From contig JABSRP010000038.1 of NCBI GenBank assembly GCA_013215145.1, positions 1 to 64,000 of the forward strand: a DNA stretch of 64,000 nucleotides. Reading direction: 5' to 3'. Positions 25,131 to 34,712 of the stretch are shown here, one piece after another. The notes under the pieces were generated by a model. That model saw nothing but the letters and a program-made list of their open reading frames with translations, was not told the origin of the DNA and searched no databases. Position 1 is the stretch's first letter. Every line of letters starts with the position of its first letter. The position numbers and the translations under genes are program-made. Source of the DNA: Pseudobacteriovorax sp. (GTDB lineage Bacteria > Bdellovibrionota_B > Oligoflexia > Oligoflexales > Oligoflexaceae).

Positions 25131-25958
25131 ATGAAACCACTGATGTCGCTTTTTTTGACTGGTAGCTTGGTTTTTATAGCTTGCAATCAATCAGAACCTA
25201 AGAGCACCACAAAAATAAAAACTGTACAGCAGGCCAATGATCGGCCATCCGAAGAATCAGCCGATGTCCCCGGTTACGCTAAAATGAGTATCAAATGCTT
25301 ACCGGATGAAAGCAATGCGAATCAATTGGAGGTGGGCTGTCTTTTGAGCCTTGAAGATGGATCCAAAGCAGATCTTCCCACTGGTGCTTGGACTCAGTTT
25401 GAAATTCGCTACAACACCAAACCTGAAGCCTTGACGATTGAAAAAAAATTACCAAATGATAATACACTTTTTTCTATTATATTTGTGTTTAGTGGCGGTA
25501 GTCTTGAGGAAAGGCAGACTCTACTTAATCTAAGCACCTTTATCTTTGAATACGAAAGCACACCAGGGTCCATAGCTACCTTGGAAACTGGTGGCGAGAT
25601 CGAGGTACAGAATCCAGTTCAGACCCCTGATGCTACCTGCACTATTGGGACCGAGCTAAATGGATCCTGTTACTTTAAAACATCTCAGAGTTGCAGCAAG
25701 CAGTGCGAAGATTTTGGCCTTCAAGTTGATCCTTCCGTACAGTCTGTGATAGGTAGTGCTAACGATCAGAATGCTCAGACCTGTCTTGATCTATACAGCC
25801 GCATTGAAAATCGCAATGATTTTGAACTAGAGTTGATTCGAACACCCTTTGGTGTCGGTTGTCATCAATTCAATGATAAGGTCCTCTGGGATAGAAAAGA
25901 AACCAACGTTTCGGTGCCACCGCCAGTGGGTGCTAGTCGACTTTGCGCCTGTCAATGA
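25131..25958 (+). CDS. Predicted lipoprotein, Cys-rich C-terminus
   Basis: This 275-residue protein has an AGGTGAGAG ribosome site and a signal ending VFIAC (Phe at -3 makes the lipobox imperfect), followed by a Lys/Thr-rich linker. The C-terminal 100 residues hold about eight Cys (TCTIG, SCYFKTSQSC, QCEDFG, TCLDLY, GCHQF, LCACQ), suggesting a disulphide-rich extracellular domain. Family unknown. Confidence 0.6.
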   Translation: MKPLMSLFLTGSLVFIACNQSEPKSTTKIKTVQQANDRPSEESADVPGYAKMSIKCLPDESNANQLEVGCLLSLEDGSKADLPTGAWTQFEIRYNTKPEALTIEKKLPNDNTLFSIIFVFSGGSLEERQTLLNLSTFIFEYESTPGSIATLETGGEIEVQNPVQTPDATCTIGTELNGSCYFKTSQSCSKQCEDFGLQVDPSVQSVIGSANDQNAQTCLDLYSRIENRNDFELELIRTPFGVGCHQFNDKVLWDRKETNVSVPPPVGASRLCACQ

Positions 25959-26011
25959 AGTTTTTCAATTATTGGACCTTAGATTTCAGCTTTGGTCGTA
26001 AAAGCCTTACG

Positions 26012-28115
26012 TCAAGCACTTCTATCGAAGTTCGCAATTGGACCCGTCCCGAACAACGCAATAGGTAAAGTGCAGACGAATGCGAATGGACGATATTGAT
26101 GATGACTTTGCGTTTTGTCTGCAAATTTGAGAATAATATCGCCACCTACGGCTCTGATATCACCTCTGACTGATGAAAGTCCGACCTCACGTCCCGATAT
26201 AGAAGTGACTTTTTCGGCTGTGGACAATCCGTCGCTAAAAACACTTTCGGCAAGCTTCTGGTGTTCATCTATCCGAATACCAGTTTTTTGACTTAGGGCG
26301 CTAAGATTAAGGCCACGACCGTCGTCTTGAATACTGAGAGCTAGGAGGCCTTCGTTTTGTTCGATCGAAATATTAATGGTGCCAAAGATTTCTTTTCCTT
26401 GGCTTACCCTCGTTTTAGCATCTTCAATGCCATGATCCATGCAGTTGCGGATGATGTGTGTCAACCATTGAGATATTTTCAACGAAAGGTTACGGTTGTT
26501 AAAGAGTATATCTGTGCCTGATACAACGACTTTTGGCTCTGGTTTGTTGCATTTTTTGGATGTTTTTTTAGCAACATCATTAATCAGAGTTTCAAGGAAT
26601 TGAGACAAGCTTGTTAACCTAAGGTTATGGATTTCTGTTAAGAAATGATCGAGTGATGATGATTCACTGGCAATTTCTATGACTTTACCAAGTCCAATTT
26701 TGAATTCCTTTTCATCGCGTTTTAGAAGATTGATATTGACGTATCATAAAGGCTTGTCAAAAGGCCTTCGATATTCTTTTGAGCTAATGCGCTTTCTCCA
26801 GTCATTTGGCTCGAGATTAAATTTTCAATCTTTCGATCTCGTGAAGTATGCCGCTAAGAGTGTCAATACCTAATGTCACTGTTATACCCTTTAGGGTATG
26901 AATGTACCGGTACTCGTATATCAGCCTTTCCTTGTTATCAGCGATCGCATTAGTTTTTCTCAAATCCTCCATGAGACTTGAAGCATTGGCGATGAAATCA
27001 CAGCTTTTCTGAGGAGGAAGAGAGATAAGTTCGAGCACGAGGGAGTTTCGTCTTTCGCTAATTTTTCTCTTTGCATCAAGCTCAAGGATTGCTGTAATTT
27101 CGTTTAATATGAGAACAAAGCCCTCAATATCGTCGTTAGCGTCAACGATTGGTTGCCACTTTACATCGAAAACTCCTTCGGCTTTAGATTGAGGGTGGGG
27201 TATCTTTAGTTTTTTAGGAAGCAAGTGACTATTGACTTCGTACTGGATGAGAGGAGCGTCAAGTGCTTGATCGAGGACACTTCGGATTTGATCCTCTTCC
27301 AGTTTACTGAGCCCAAACAGAGATAAAATCTCTTTACAGAAGTTTTCGCCGCTAAGAGAATTAGGCTTGGGATGAATATTTTTGATTAATTCCGAAACTT
27401 CTGATTCTATGATAATGTCGTCATCTTCATTTTTACCCAGATGAATAATAATTTGAGGAAGCGATTCGAACAGTGCTTTGATTTTTTGTGATTTGCTTTC
27501 TAAATCACGGTTCGATTGAAGTAGTTTTTGCTTTAATAAAAAGTTCCGGCGTGACATAGCCTCTCTGGTAAAGAAAAGCAGGTATCCAAACACATAAAAA
27601 TTCAGGAAGAACAACAAGCCGCCCTGAAAGAAAATGTCTTTAAAACTATAAGGGACAAATAGACCCTGTAGGCACATGGTCACGAGCATTAGATTTGACC
27701 AGAAAAGATAGTTTTTTATTCCTGGAGGCGACAGTAGTGGGACGAGCAGAAACGTCATTGAGAGTAGATTGGCAAAGGCGTTGTACTCTTACTGGTTCAG
27801 CGTAGGCAGTAATAATGAGACTGCTAAAAAACTACCATAGGCCGAGATTTGAAGGCCATTTTCGCGAATGAGGCAGGATTTCTCAAAAAAATAGGGCAAC
27901 GTAAAAGGCACCAAGCCCGAAATAATGCGGGAGGCCACCCACCAACCGAAGTACTTATTGTCGCCGAAAAGATAATAATCGATCCCAATCCAGGCGAAAA
28001 TCACTACCGCGCCCACCACAAAGAAGGGGCGTAACCGGTTGGAAATCTGTGAACGCTCTTCTTTCCAAGCAGCCTCTAAATTTTGACCCGGAAAACTGCC
28101 TAATGTTTCTAGCAA
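26012..28115 (-). pseudogene. Membrane CheA-like histidine kinase, broken at three places
   Basis: Read on the minus strand, the pieces form one protein. A membrane region (28115 down to about 27500) is followed by a PAS-like segment, a phosphotransfer segment with HTLKG, a linker and a CheA-like ATPase domain (RNCMDHGIE, DDGRGL, GREVGLSSV). Lesions: an in-frame TAA at 27789-27791, after which the same frame continues (EYNAFANLLSM); a one-base slip near 26817-26823 in an A4 run; and a second slip near 26725-26735. Correcting both slips gives continuous coding (NLISSQMTGES, then INLLKRDEKEF). The start is a TTG. Three independent lesions argue for a decayed gene. Confidence 0.75.
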
Positions 28116-28250
28116 ATCTCATCTCTATCGGTTCGAACTTCGAGTTCGCATCGGCAAAAGAAGCCAGAGACTTGAAAATATACTTACCCTCTTAATTAAT
28201 GAGTGGGAAGATTTACGTAGGCCCCGTTTGCTTGATTCGGAGCTTCGAAG

Positions 28251-29270
28251 TTAGTCAATTTTCTCGCAGTCAACAATGGTAAGCCAACGACTGATACCGC
28301 GAGCGTTGTCTTCTAGCCGCATGACTATTTTAAGAGGCTGAAAAAATGAGCGCCGCATCATAAAATGCTCGTCCCATTCGTTTCCTGGGTAGGAAATATG
28401 CCCTAAGGGAATGCCATCAGCTGAATCTATATAGAACCAAATTGTATCCACCACTTCATTTGTTACTTGATAGGAAAACCCGCGCCCTGAGACTGCTTTG
28501 CAGGTCGCCGGCTCATACTCATCGATTTTGGCCAAGAAACTCTCGTCGATTGTAATATCGTAGTGAGGAATGGGGCTTTTTTGTAATTGAAACCCTAGGT
28601 TTCTTAGTACAAGGCGCACGTCGGATTCATCGAGTTGAAAAAATTCGGTGGAATGTAAAAAGCTATTTAAATCTCTGAGGACGACTGCATTATCGCTATA
28701 CTTCCATAGCCATTCGTGGACGAGAAGGAATGAGTATTGGATAGGGTTTCTTCTAAGCTCCGATAGAATCTCTTGATCATATCGAAATACCGTAGATACA
28801 TTCCTTCGATCTTGAATCACGGCTTGCTTTAACCTTGGCTGATGGACATCGCCGTCAACATAGCATCCAGAAGGAAGTCGGATGAGAAGATTTTCATCTG
28901 TGATGTCTATGAGGTTTGCTGGCCGCCAAATAAACTCAGAAAGTAGATTTGGTCTGGATAAGATCTGAAGATTTGCAGCTTGGATAAATCCCGCCAATTC
29001 CTGCCCAACGCCTGGATAAACTGCGATCATGCGCTCGATCACTTTGGAGATGGAAAGGTCTGCTGGAATGGCGGTGAAATTCGCACGGGCAAACATGTAG
29101 TCTAAGGTATATTGCGTCTCCGCAACTATCCCATTATGACCTTCTGCGCAAATGACCACATCGCCTCCGTTGCCAACATCGACGGCTCTATTGGCCAACA
29201 GCTGTTGATTACAGAATAAACAAGCCAAGATGAAAAATATCGGTGTGAAGCCTAACATGGGTTCTGCCAT
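28251..29270 (-). CDS. Secreted protein with NGG and HE motifs, related to 59238-60167
   Basis: This 339-residue protein has a signal peptide (about 1-27, ending LLANRA) and then VGNGGDVVIC. A central segment FLLVHEWLWKYSD carries an HE pair like a zincin-type site, but no HExxH. The same layout (NGGSGVVC, then LLFHEAVYRIL) is found in the protein at 59238-60167. I recall similar exported proteins from Bdellovibrio-type genomes but know no function. The C-terminal 100 residues are divergent. Confidence 0.65.
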   Translation of the reverse strand: MAEPMLGFTPIFFILACLFCNQQLLANRAVDVGNGGDVVICAEGHNGIVAETQYTLDYMFARANFTAIPADLSISKVIERMIAVYPGVGQELAGFIQAANLQILSRPNLLSEFIWRPANLIDITDENLLIRLPSGCYVDGDVHQPRLKQAVIQDRRNVSTVFRYDQEILSELRRNPIQYSFLLVHEWLWKYSDNAVVLRDLNSFLHSTEFFQLDESDVRLVLRNLGFQLQKSPIPHYDITIDESFLAKIDEYEPATCKAVSGRGFSYQVTNEVVDTIWFYIDSADGIPLGHISYPGNEWDEHFMMRRSFFQPLKIVMRLEDNARGISRWLTIVDCEKID

Positions 29271-29363
29271 TCCAGAGTTAAATTCAGGCTAGGCTTACCT
29301 AGCGAATAATCAAAACAAGGTCAATTCCAATAGCGGGCTGCCTTACAAAAAAACGTAGTAAAG

Positions 29364-29384
29364 CCCCTGGATTTATCCATGGGG
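29364..29384. repeat. Left-end hairpin of the IS200/IS605 element
   Basis: CCCCTGGATTTATCCATGGGG folds into a hairpin with a TTTA loop. The same core (GGATTTATCC flanked by CCCC and GGGG) occurs at 31144-31164 after tnpB. Such imperfect end hairpins are what TnpA of IS200/IS605 elements recognises. Confidence 0.75.
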
Positions 29385-29432
29385 ATATAAGGCGATTGTG
29401 ATCCGAAGCGATTAGCGGAGGTGAGCAGCCCT

Positions 29433-29837
29433 TCAATGTGCTGCCCTTTTCTTTTGAGATTCTATATACTGTTTGACAACAGATATTGGTGCACCTCCTA
29501 CTGTGCAAACAAAGTAGGAATTAGTTCAAAGTGTAGGCAGACGTTGCCTTAGAATTTCGAATTCATCCCGCATTAACCTAGATGACCTACCTTTCATCCT
29601 CTTTATTGCCTTGTGAATACCAAACTGCGGATCGCATTCAACTAACAAATGAATATGGTTTTTGTCACACTCCATTTCCTTGATCTCAAAACCCGACTCT
29701 TCAGACACCTCTCTGCAGATCTCTTTAAGGCGTTTTTCGATGTTTCCTTCTAAGTACTTCTTCCGATATTTGGTGACCCACACGACATGGTATATACATG
29801 AAAATACTATATTTTTGTTAGACTTGAATTTTCTCAT
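29433..29837 (-). pseudogene. tnpA: IS200-type Y1 transposase tnpA with premature TGA
   Basis: From ATG 29837 the protein carries the HUH transposase core (HVVWVTKYRKKYL, HIHLLVECDP). The frame meets TGA at 29526-29528 where the family has Trp (LPTL-W-TNSYF). Beyond that stop the same frame continues to 29433 with TNSYFVCTVGGAP and KQYIESQ, which contains the catalytic Tyr. The likely change is TGG to TGA. Without readthrough the product lacks its nucleophile. Confidence 0.8.
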
Positions 29838-29891
29838 TGAGTTATGCACCCTTTCTCTATATAACACAGCCATACATGATTGGGGCATCGA

Positions 29892-31130
29892 ATGCAATAC
29901 TTCAGATACAAACTAAAACTTAATAAGACCCAAGAAGCTATCATCAATCAATGGATCGGGTCTTGTCGATGTTTGTATAATATTGCTCTCGAACAACGGG
30001 AAATGAACGACTACAAGGAGCTACGGGCAAGGTCATTCGCATCCCTGGAAATTAGATCTCAGTTGGACTCAAAAAAGAAAAAGACTTGGAAAAAATATAA
30101 AGGTATCAACTGGGCTAGCCAGGACAAAGAACTTCCTCTGCTGAAAGAAGAATTTCCTTGGTTTAAGGATGTGCCCTCACAGACTCTCCAACAAACTATC
30201 AAAAACTTAGATGGTGCCTACAAAAGGTTTTTCGAGGGTATTGGTAGTTATCCTAAACGCAAGAAAAAGTCTCGCCCCTTTGGTATTAAGTTCCCCCAGG
30301 GATTCTCCTTCCAAGATCATAACAATCCAAAAAAGGGTTATATCACTTTGCCAAAGATTGGCAGATTGCGTTATCTAAAGTCTAGAGATCTTGAAGGAAA
30401 GTCTCGATCAGTAACGCTGCGAAAAGAGGGAAATGACTATTTCATCTCTGTTCTCTGCGACATCGGTGATAAATACGATAGCATTATTAGCTCCTCAAAA
30501 TCTATTGTGGGAGTGGACCGAGGCATAGCCAAGACTCTAGCTTTATCTGATGAGAGTGAGCACAGCCTTGATCTGGAAAAACTGAAATCAATAGAAAAGA
30601 AAATAGCTCAGGAACAAATCAAATTCTCTCGTAAAACAAAGTTCTCGAGTAATTGGTACAAATCAAAGTATAGGATCAATCGCCTCCATAAGAAGGCTAC
30701 ATATATTCGTCAAGATTTTACTTGGAAATCAGCACGCGAGATTGCCAAAAACCACGGAGTCATCGCGTTAGAAGACCTCAAAATCAGAAATATGTCATCC
30801 TCCGCAACAGGGACGGTTGAAAATCCAGGTAAGATGGTTGCTCAAAAGTCTGGTCTTAATAGATCCATACTTCGCATGGCTTGGTACGATTGGTCGAAGA
30901 AGCTTGAGTGGCAAGCGAAAAAACATGGATCGAAAGTGATCTATTGCAACCCTCAAGGAACATCGCAAACTTGTAACAAGTGCGGACATAGGAATCCGCT
31001 AAACCGCGTCAATCAATCAACATTCATTTGTCAGAATTGCAATCATTCGACAAATGCAGATCTAAATGCGGCAATGAATATTAAGGATAAGGCGTCTGGG
31101 CAAGGCGTCTATAGCTTGAAAGCCTCCTAG
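29892..31130 (+). CDS. tnpB: TnpB RNA-guided nuclease of the IS605 element
   Basis: TnpB is the RNA-guided DNA endonuclease ancestral to Cas12. The 412-residue product has the N-terminal helix-turn-helix-like region (KLNKTQEAIINQWIG), RuvC-I Asp209 in GVDRG, RuvC-II Glu294 in ALEDL, a zinc finger (CNKCG and CQNC), and RuvC-III Asp390 in NADLNAA, so all catalytic residues are intact. I start at ATG 29892 (MQYFRYKLKL); a TTG four codons upstream is less likely. The guide RNA should span the 3' end of the gene and the end hairpin. The intact tnpB beside a broken tnpA is notable. Confidence 0.9.
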   Translation: MQYFRYKLKLNKTQEAIINQWIGSCRCLYNIALEQREMNDYKELRARSFASLEIRSQLDSKKKKTWKKYKGINWASQDKELPLLKEEFPWFKDVPSQTLQQTIKNLDGAYKRFFEGIGSYPKRKKKSRPFGIKFPQGFSFQDHNNPKKGYITLPKIGRLRYLKSRDLEGKSRSVTLRKEGNDYFISVLCDIGDKYDSIISSSKSIVGVDRGIAKTLALSDESEHSLDLEKLKSIEKKIAQEQIKFSRKTKFSSNWYKSKYRINRLHKKATYIRQDFTWKSAREIAKNHGVIALEDLKIRNMSSSATGTVENPGKMVAQKSGLNRSILRMAWYDWSKKLEWQAKKHGSKVIYCNPQGTSQTCNKCGHRNPLNRVNQSTFICQNCNHSTNADLNAAMNIKDKASGQGVYSLKAS

Positions 31131-31143
31131 GCGAGTAAAGAAT

Positions 31144-31164
31144 CCCCCGGATTTATCCGTGGGG
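31144..31164 (+). repeat. Right-end hairpin of the IS element (likely guide-RNA end)
   Basis: CCCCCGGATTTATCCGTGGGG lies 13 bases after the tnpB stop and mirrors the left-end hairpin. In IS605 elements this region is the right-end stem and the 3' part of the TnpB guide RNA, with the guide taken from the flanking DNA just beyond (from about 31165). Confidence 0.65.
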
Positions 31165-31182
31165 AGAAGTCAAATAAGATAC

Positions 31183-31461
31183 TTAAGACCTCATGGTCAC
31201 TTCGATCAAGTGGTAACCAAATTGAGTTTTGACCGGACCTTGGACCTCACCTAATGGAGCGGAAAAGACTACCTCGTCAAATTCTGGAACCATGGCTCCT
31301 TTTCCAAACATGCCTAAAGATCCACCCTCTTTTCCGGATGGACATGTCGAGTGGGACGCTGCCAAGGTTGCGAAGTCACCACCATTGATGATCTGATTTT
31401 TCAGATCCTGACACTTCTCTTCCGTATCTACTAAAATATGCCTTGCTGCTGCTTTTGCCAT
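31183..31461 (-). CDS. PpiC-type peptidyl-prolyl isomerase (parvulin)
   Basis: The protein of 92 residues is a single stand-alone parvulin domain: AAARHILVDTEEKC, FATLAASHSTCPSGKEGG, LGMFGKGAMVPEF and FGYHLIEV are all typical. It resembles small cytoplasmic PpiC proteins. I start at ATG 31461 (MAKAAARHIL), six bases after AGG; an ATG 12 bases upstream is also open. It catalyses proline isomerisation in protein folding. It lies directly beyond the IS end on the opposite strand. Confidence 0.92.
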   Translation of the reverse strand: MAKAAARHILVDTEEKCQDLKNQIINGGDFATLAASHSTCPSGKEGGSLGMFGKGAMVPEFDEVVFSAPLGEVQGPVKTQFGYHLIEVTMRS

Positions 31462-31625
31462 ATCGTACCTCATATAAACCGTAATTCAACAGCAATAGAT
31501 TAATGAGATCGCTTCAATTAGCAACCTTAAAAATGGAAACGCTACTTTTAATAGTTTTTAGTCCGATCTTGTTATAGGATTCTATAATTATGGGAAAAGA
31601 CTAGTTGTCTAGTGAGAGTCTTGTA

Positions 31626-32153
31626 ATGAAACTGTTTCGCCCCTCTCGGGAAACATCCGATAGCCAAAATATTTTGAAAACACTTCTTTATAGTCTTATC
31701 ATTTGGATCATCGGTCTGATACTGATTCCTTGGTTCTTCATTTTTTTGGACAAGACTCTAGGGCTTCATCATTTTTCTAACCCATTCACGACCATTATGG
31801 GATGGATGGTTCTGTTGCTCGCTAGTATTGCAAATCTATATACAGGCTTTATTCTTGCACGAAATGGTAAAGGGACTCCTCTACCTTTGGATACAGCTCA
31901 GCGTTTGGTTATAGTTGGACCTTATCGGTTTGTTCGGAATCCGATGGCTATGTTTGGGTTGACCCAGGGGATTGGTGTTAGTTTGATTGTGGGTTCATGG
32001 AGCTATCTCTTGGCTATTCCGCTTGCCGCAGGAATCTGGCACTTCCTTGTGAGACCATTGGAGGAAAGAGATATGATGGTTCGTTTCGGGAACGATTATC
32101 AAATTTATTGCCAAGCTGTGCGGTGTTGGATCCCGAGATGTAGACCATGGTAG
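31626..32153 (+). CDS. Membrane methyltransferase of the isoprenylcysteine/PEMT type
   Basis: The protein of about 175 residues has four to five membrane helices and the C-terminal signature GPYRFVRNPMA and LEERDMMVRFGNDYQIYCQAV, shared by isoprenylcysteine methyltransferase and phospholipid methyltransferase-like proteins. I start at ATG 31626; a TTG at 31605 would add seven residues. It acts in the cytoplasmic membrane, probably SAM-dependent, with unknown substrate. Confidence 0.8.
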   Translation: MKLFRPSRETSDSQNILKTLLYSLIIWIIGLILIPWFFIFLDKTLGLHHFSNPFTTIMGWMVLLLASIANLYTGFILARNGKGTPLPLDTAQRLVIVGPYRFVRNPMAMFGLTQGIGVSLIVGSWSYLLAIPLAAGIWHFLVRPLEERDMMVRFGNDYQIYCQAVRCWIPRCRPW

Positions 32154-32226
32154 TCTCCATCTGGGTCGATTTTTATAAATATTGAACTTTAGTCAGAAGT
32201 AAGAAAATTTGATTTTTGGACGAGAT

Positions 32227-32400
32227 CTATAAGGTTTTCAGATACTCTATCAATGCAGATCGCGCGTCTTCATTGGTCTCAAAGTCAATGCCACCAAAAA
32301 ACACATCAATGTCGGCATGACCTGTCGCCCATCATTTAAGCGGACATATCCGGTATGGCAAGATTCACAACTGCAGTTGACGGTGTATAAGTGTTTGGGC
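32227..32400 (-). pseudogene. Remnant of a c-type cytochrome gene (C-terminal part)
   Basis: The minus strand reads a haem motif CESCH (32355-32369) followed by TGYVRLNDGR. A frame shift follows, then DIDVFFGGIDFETNEDARSA and IEYLKTL before a stop at 32227. This matches the C-terminal end of a dihaem cytochrome c or peroxidase-like protein. Nothing upstream is open, so it is a decayed fragment. The rest of 32154-32499 shows no gene. Confidence 0.5.
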
Positions 32401-32499
32401 GTTTATGGGCTCTTGAAAGCACCCGGGAAAAAAGAGAGCTTTAAATCCCCTCGAACATGCATAACGGCTGAAATTAGAATTAAAGTTTAGTCCAAAAAG

Positions 32500-33621
32500 C
32501 TATTGGTACACGTCCGAGGAATTGTCGTCACAGGCTCGTTTCAAACGGCGAAAGTCACTTAGGGAAATCCCTTTGTTTTCCCGCACTTTTGAAATAGCCT
32601 TAAGCATCTGGATGCGATTATCGTGACTAGGGTGGGTCGATAGAATCTCGGGTATTTCCAGGTAGTCTTCGTGGTTTTCGTCGCTTTTTTCATGGCGATT
32701 CTGAAAACTCTCGAAGAATGTTTCAATCCCTGTCGAATCAAGACCAGCGTCGTTTAACATCTCTATGGCATATAGATCGGCTTCTGACTCGGCTTGTCGA
32801 GAAAACCCTAGTTCGAGGAATTGTTGTAGGGTTTGCGGATCAGCGATGAGACCAGAGTAATCACCAAATGTGACAGACCAAAACGCAACTAAGGCAAGAG
32901 ATTTAAGATACTCAGCTAATACATGGCGTTTGCTAACATGAGCAAGTTCGTGAGCCAAAACACCTACTAATTCTTGTCTTTTTTCGATATGATTCAGAAA
33001 ACCCTTTGTGATGATGACCTGACCACCAGGTAAGGCGAAAGCATTCACCATGTCCCAGTCGAGAATCATAATTTCGGGATGAATATCACCGTACTGTTCG
33101 CCAAGAATCTGAGCGCTCAATCGATCTAGTATTTTGTCATGAAGCGAAGAATTACACTTGGATTCGATTAAACTGACTATGGCCCAATCGTGAAAAAGCT
33201 CTTTTTCCCTTTCATGACTCACACTGTTGGCGATCCAATAGGCAATGGGGCCCATCAAGAAGTGAGCGCTCGCAAATAGGATAATATTGATACTGATGAG
33301 ACCCGCAATCCACTTGTTGCGCCGCGAACCTGTCGGAAGAGGAGGTTTTGTCAACCCCAATGCACTCATTTTATGACTCAAGTCGTTTTCGATTACACTT
33401 ATCTGGGAAGAGAAATCAGATTGTTTGCGAGAATAGGTGATGCGGCACTGATCGTCACCAATAAACTCAAACTTACAGTCTAAAGCTGCTATTCGCAGCG
33501 ATCCCTCTGGTATCGAGTTTCCGGAGATTACGATTCCTGCAGTATCAAATAAGACTTGAACGTCTTGCTCTACTGGGGAGATACCATCAAAGTAACTCCC
33601 ACGACAATTGAAAGAGACCAT
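32500..33621 (-). CDS. M48-family zinc metallopeptidase
   Basis: This 373-residue peptidase has an N-terminal accessory domain (about 1-110), one membrane helix near residues 110-130, and the catalytic HELAH motif (His224-His228). The third ligand lies in ESEADLYA, typical of M48 (HtpX/Oma1-like) enzymes. It starts three bases after the DUF898 gene ends and is translationally linked to it. Pairs of DUF898 (YjgN-like) and M48 genes are common. Likely role: membrane protein quality control. Confidence 0.9.
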   Translation of the reverse strand: MVSFNCRGSYFDGISPVEQDVQVLFDTAGIVISGNSIPEGSLRIAALDCKFEFIGDDQCRITYSRKQSDFSSQISVIENDLSHKMSALGLTKPPLPTGSRRNKWIAGLISINIILFASAHFLMGPIAYWIANSVSHEREKELFHDWAIVSLIESKCNSSLHDKILDRLSAQILGEQYGDIHPEIMILDWDMVNAFALPGGQVIITKGFLNHIEKRQELVGVLAHELAHVSKRHVLAEYLKSLALVAFWSVTFGDYSGLIADPQTLQQFLELGFSRQAESEADLYAIEMLNDAGLDSTGIETFFESFQNRHEKSDENHEDYLEIPEILSTHPSHDNRIQMLKAISKVRENKGISLSDFRRLKRACDDNSSDVYQ

Positions 33622-33624
33622 GTC

Positions 33625-34596
33625 TTAGAATCCAAATTCGAGATCGAAGAAGTCCGAACTGGCTTCACCTAGAGCAGTACCTTGAGACGGTTTCATAGCT
33701 CTGATCTTGGTAAAATCTAACTCACCCTCTAGGGTTAGGCTATCGTAGAACTTTCTGAACGTATAGCACCTGACGAAAGGATAGGCGATACCTACTGTGA
33801 TGGGAATCAGAAGCGAAAATAGACCTACTTTTAGCATATCCATCCCTGTCATACCCACCTTGAATTGCGCGTCATCCACGGATGAATGTTCAATCTGATA
33901 ACGAAGTGTTCTGATAGCCGCCCACGGCAAAAACAAGCCAAGGGTCAAAATGATAAAAATGACATTAACAAGTTGAATTTCAAAAAGGCCAGAACCCCTT
34001 CCAGAGTACTTAAACTTTAAATCACCAAAGGATGTCTCATTGATCAAACCTTTATTGATATAGTTGGTTAACCAAGGTGTATAGATTCCAAAAGTGAAGT
34101 ACAGCGCGATGAAACGCCAATACATTCCCGAAGCGAATCCCACACGATTAGATCGATCAAAGTGCATGGAAAGACCACGATGTTTTGTTCGAGTGGCTTT
34201 ATAAGCAAAAGATCCCATAATCATATACGGAGCCAGTATAAATATCGTTAAAAGAAGGCAAGCATTAATGAGTGCCGTCATGCCAACGCTGTCTTTGAAA
34301 GCGAAAGTTAATCCAATGAAAACTGCGTAGGCGAGAATCACCTGAATAAAGGAGATAAAGAGCTCGGCTCCAGTACCCGTATACTCAAAAGGGACTCCAT
34401 TCAGATTGGTGTTGCGCCAAAGAAAACGCCTTACATTAGTTCTGGCCCAGGGATAATATAGGCCTAGAGTGATGATGGAAAGAAACAGGTTAAGCATCAT
34501 GATGAGCAGCAAATCTGCGCCCTTACCGGTAAATGAAAAAGATAGCTTGTAGTCTTGCATAAATGTTGGATTATGCTCTAGGTTTAGTTCGTTCAT
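33625..34596 (-). CDS. DUF898 (YjgN-like) membrane protein
   Basis: The 323-residue protein has about six membrane helices and two copies of the DUF898 pattern: FSFTGKGADLLLIMMLN then TLGLYYPWARTNVRRFLW, and FKYSGRGSGLFEIQLVN then TLGLFLPWAAIRTLRY. The repeat places GLYYPWA/GLFLPWA in equivalent positions. It is the first gene of the two-gene operon with the M48 peptidase. Function unknown. Confidence 0.88.
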   Translation of the reverse strand: MNELNLEHNPTFMQDYKLSFSFTGKGADLLLIMMLNLFLSIITLGLYYPWARTNVRRFLWRNTNLNGVPFEYTGTGAELFISFIQVILAYAVFIGLTFAFKDSVGMTALINACLLLTIFILAPYMIMGSFAYKATRTKHRGLSMHFDRSNRVGFASGMYWRFIALYFTFGIYTPWLTNYINKGLINETSFGDLKFKYSGRGSGLFEIQLVNVIFIILTLGLFLPWAAIRTLRYQIEHSSVDDAQFKVGMTGMDMLKVGLFSLLIPITVGIAYPFVRCYTFRKFYDSLTLEGELDFTKIRAMKPSQGTALGEASSDFFDLEFGF

Positions 34597-34712
34597 AATA
34601 TGGCCTTATTTAATTTGTCTAAAAAACTTAAACAGTTTGTACAGTGGTTTGTTGTGTTTACTTTTCGTAAGACGGTTGAAGTGGGAAAATATTTCAGGAA
34701 AATGAAAAAAAA

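Larger units (their letters stand above)
29364..31164. mobile_element. IS200/IS605-family element with divergent tnpA and tnpB
   Basis: The element is bounded by related hairpins (29364-29384 and 31144-31164). It holds a minus-strand Y1 transposase gene and a plus-strand tnpB, the IS605 arrangement. There are no inverted-repeat ends or target duplications, as expected for this family. The exact outer ends are not determined; the bases just outside the hairpins (AGTAAAG) are also similar at both sides. tnpA is interrupted by a stop, so the copy is probably not autonomous. Confidence 0.8.

Noticed and set aside
29526..29528. UGA read as tryptophan across the genome
   Set aside because: Many genes here end at TGA in normal positions, for example the isonitrile synthase and Fe/2OG oxygenase genes, so a reassigned UGA is not supported; a nonsense mutation explains tnpA.
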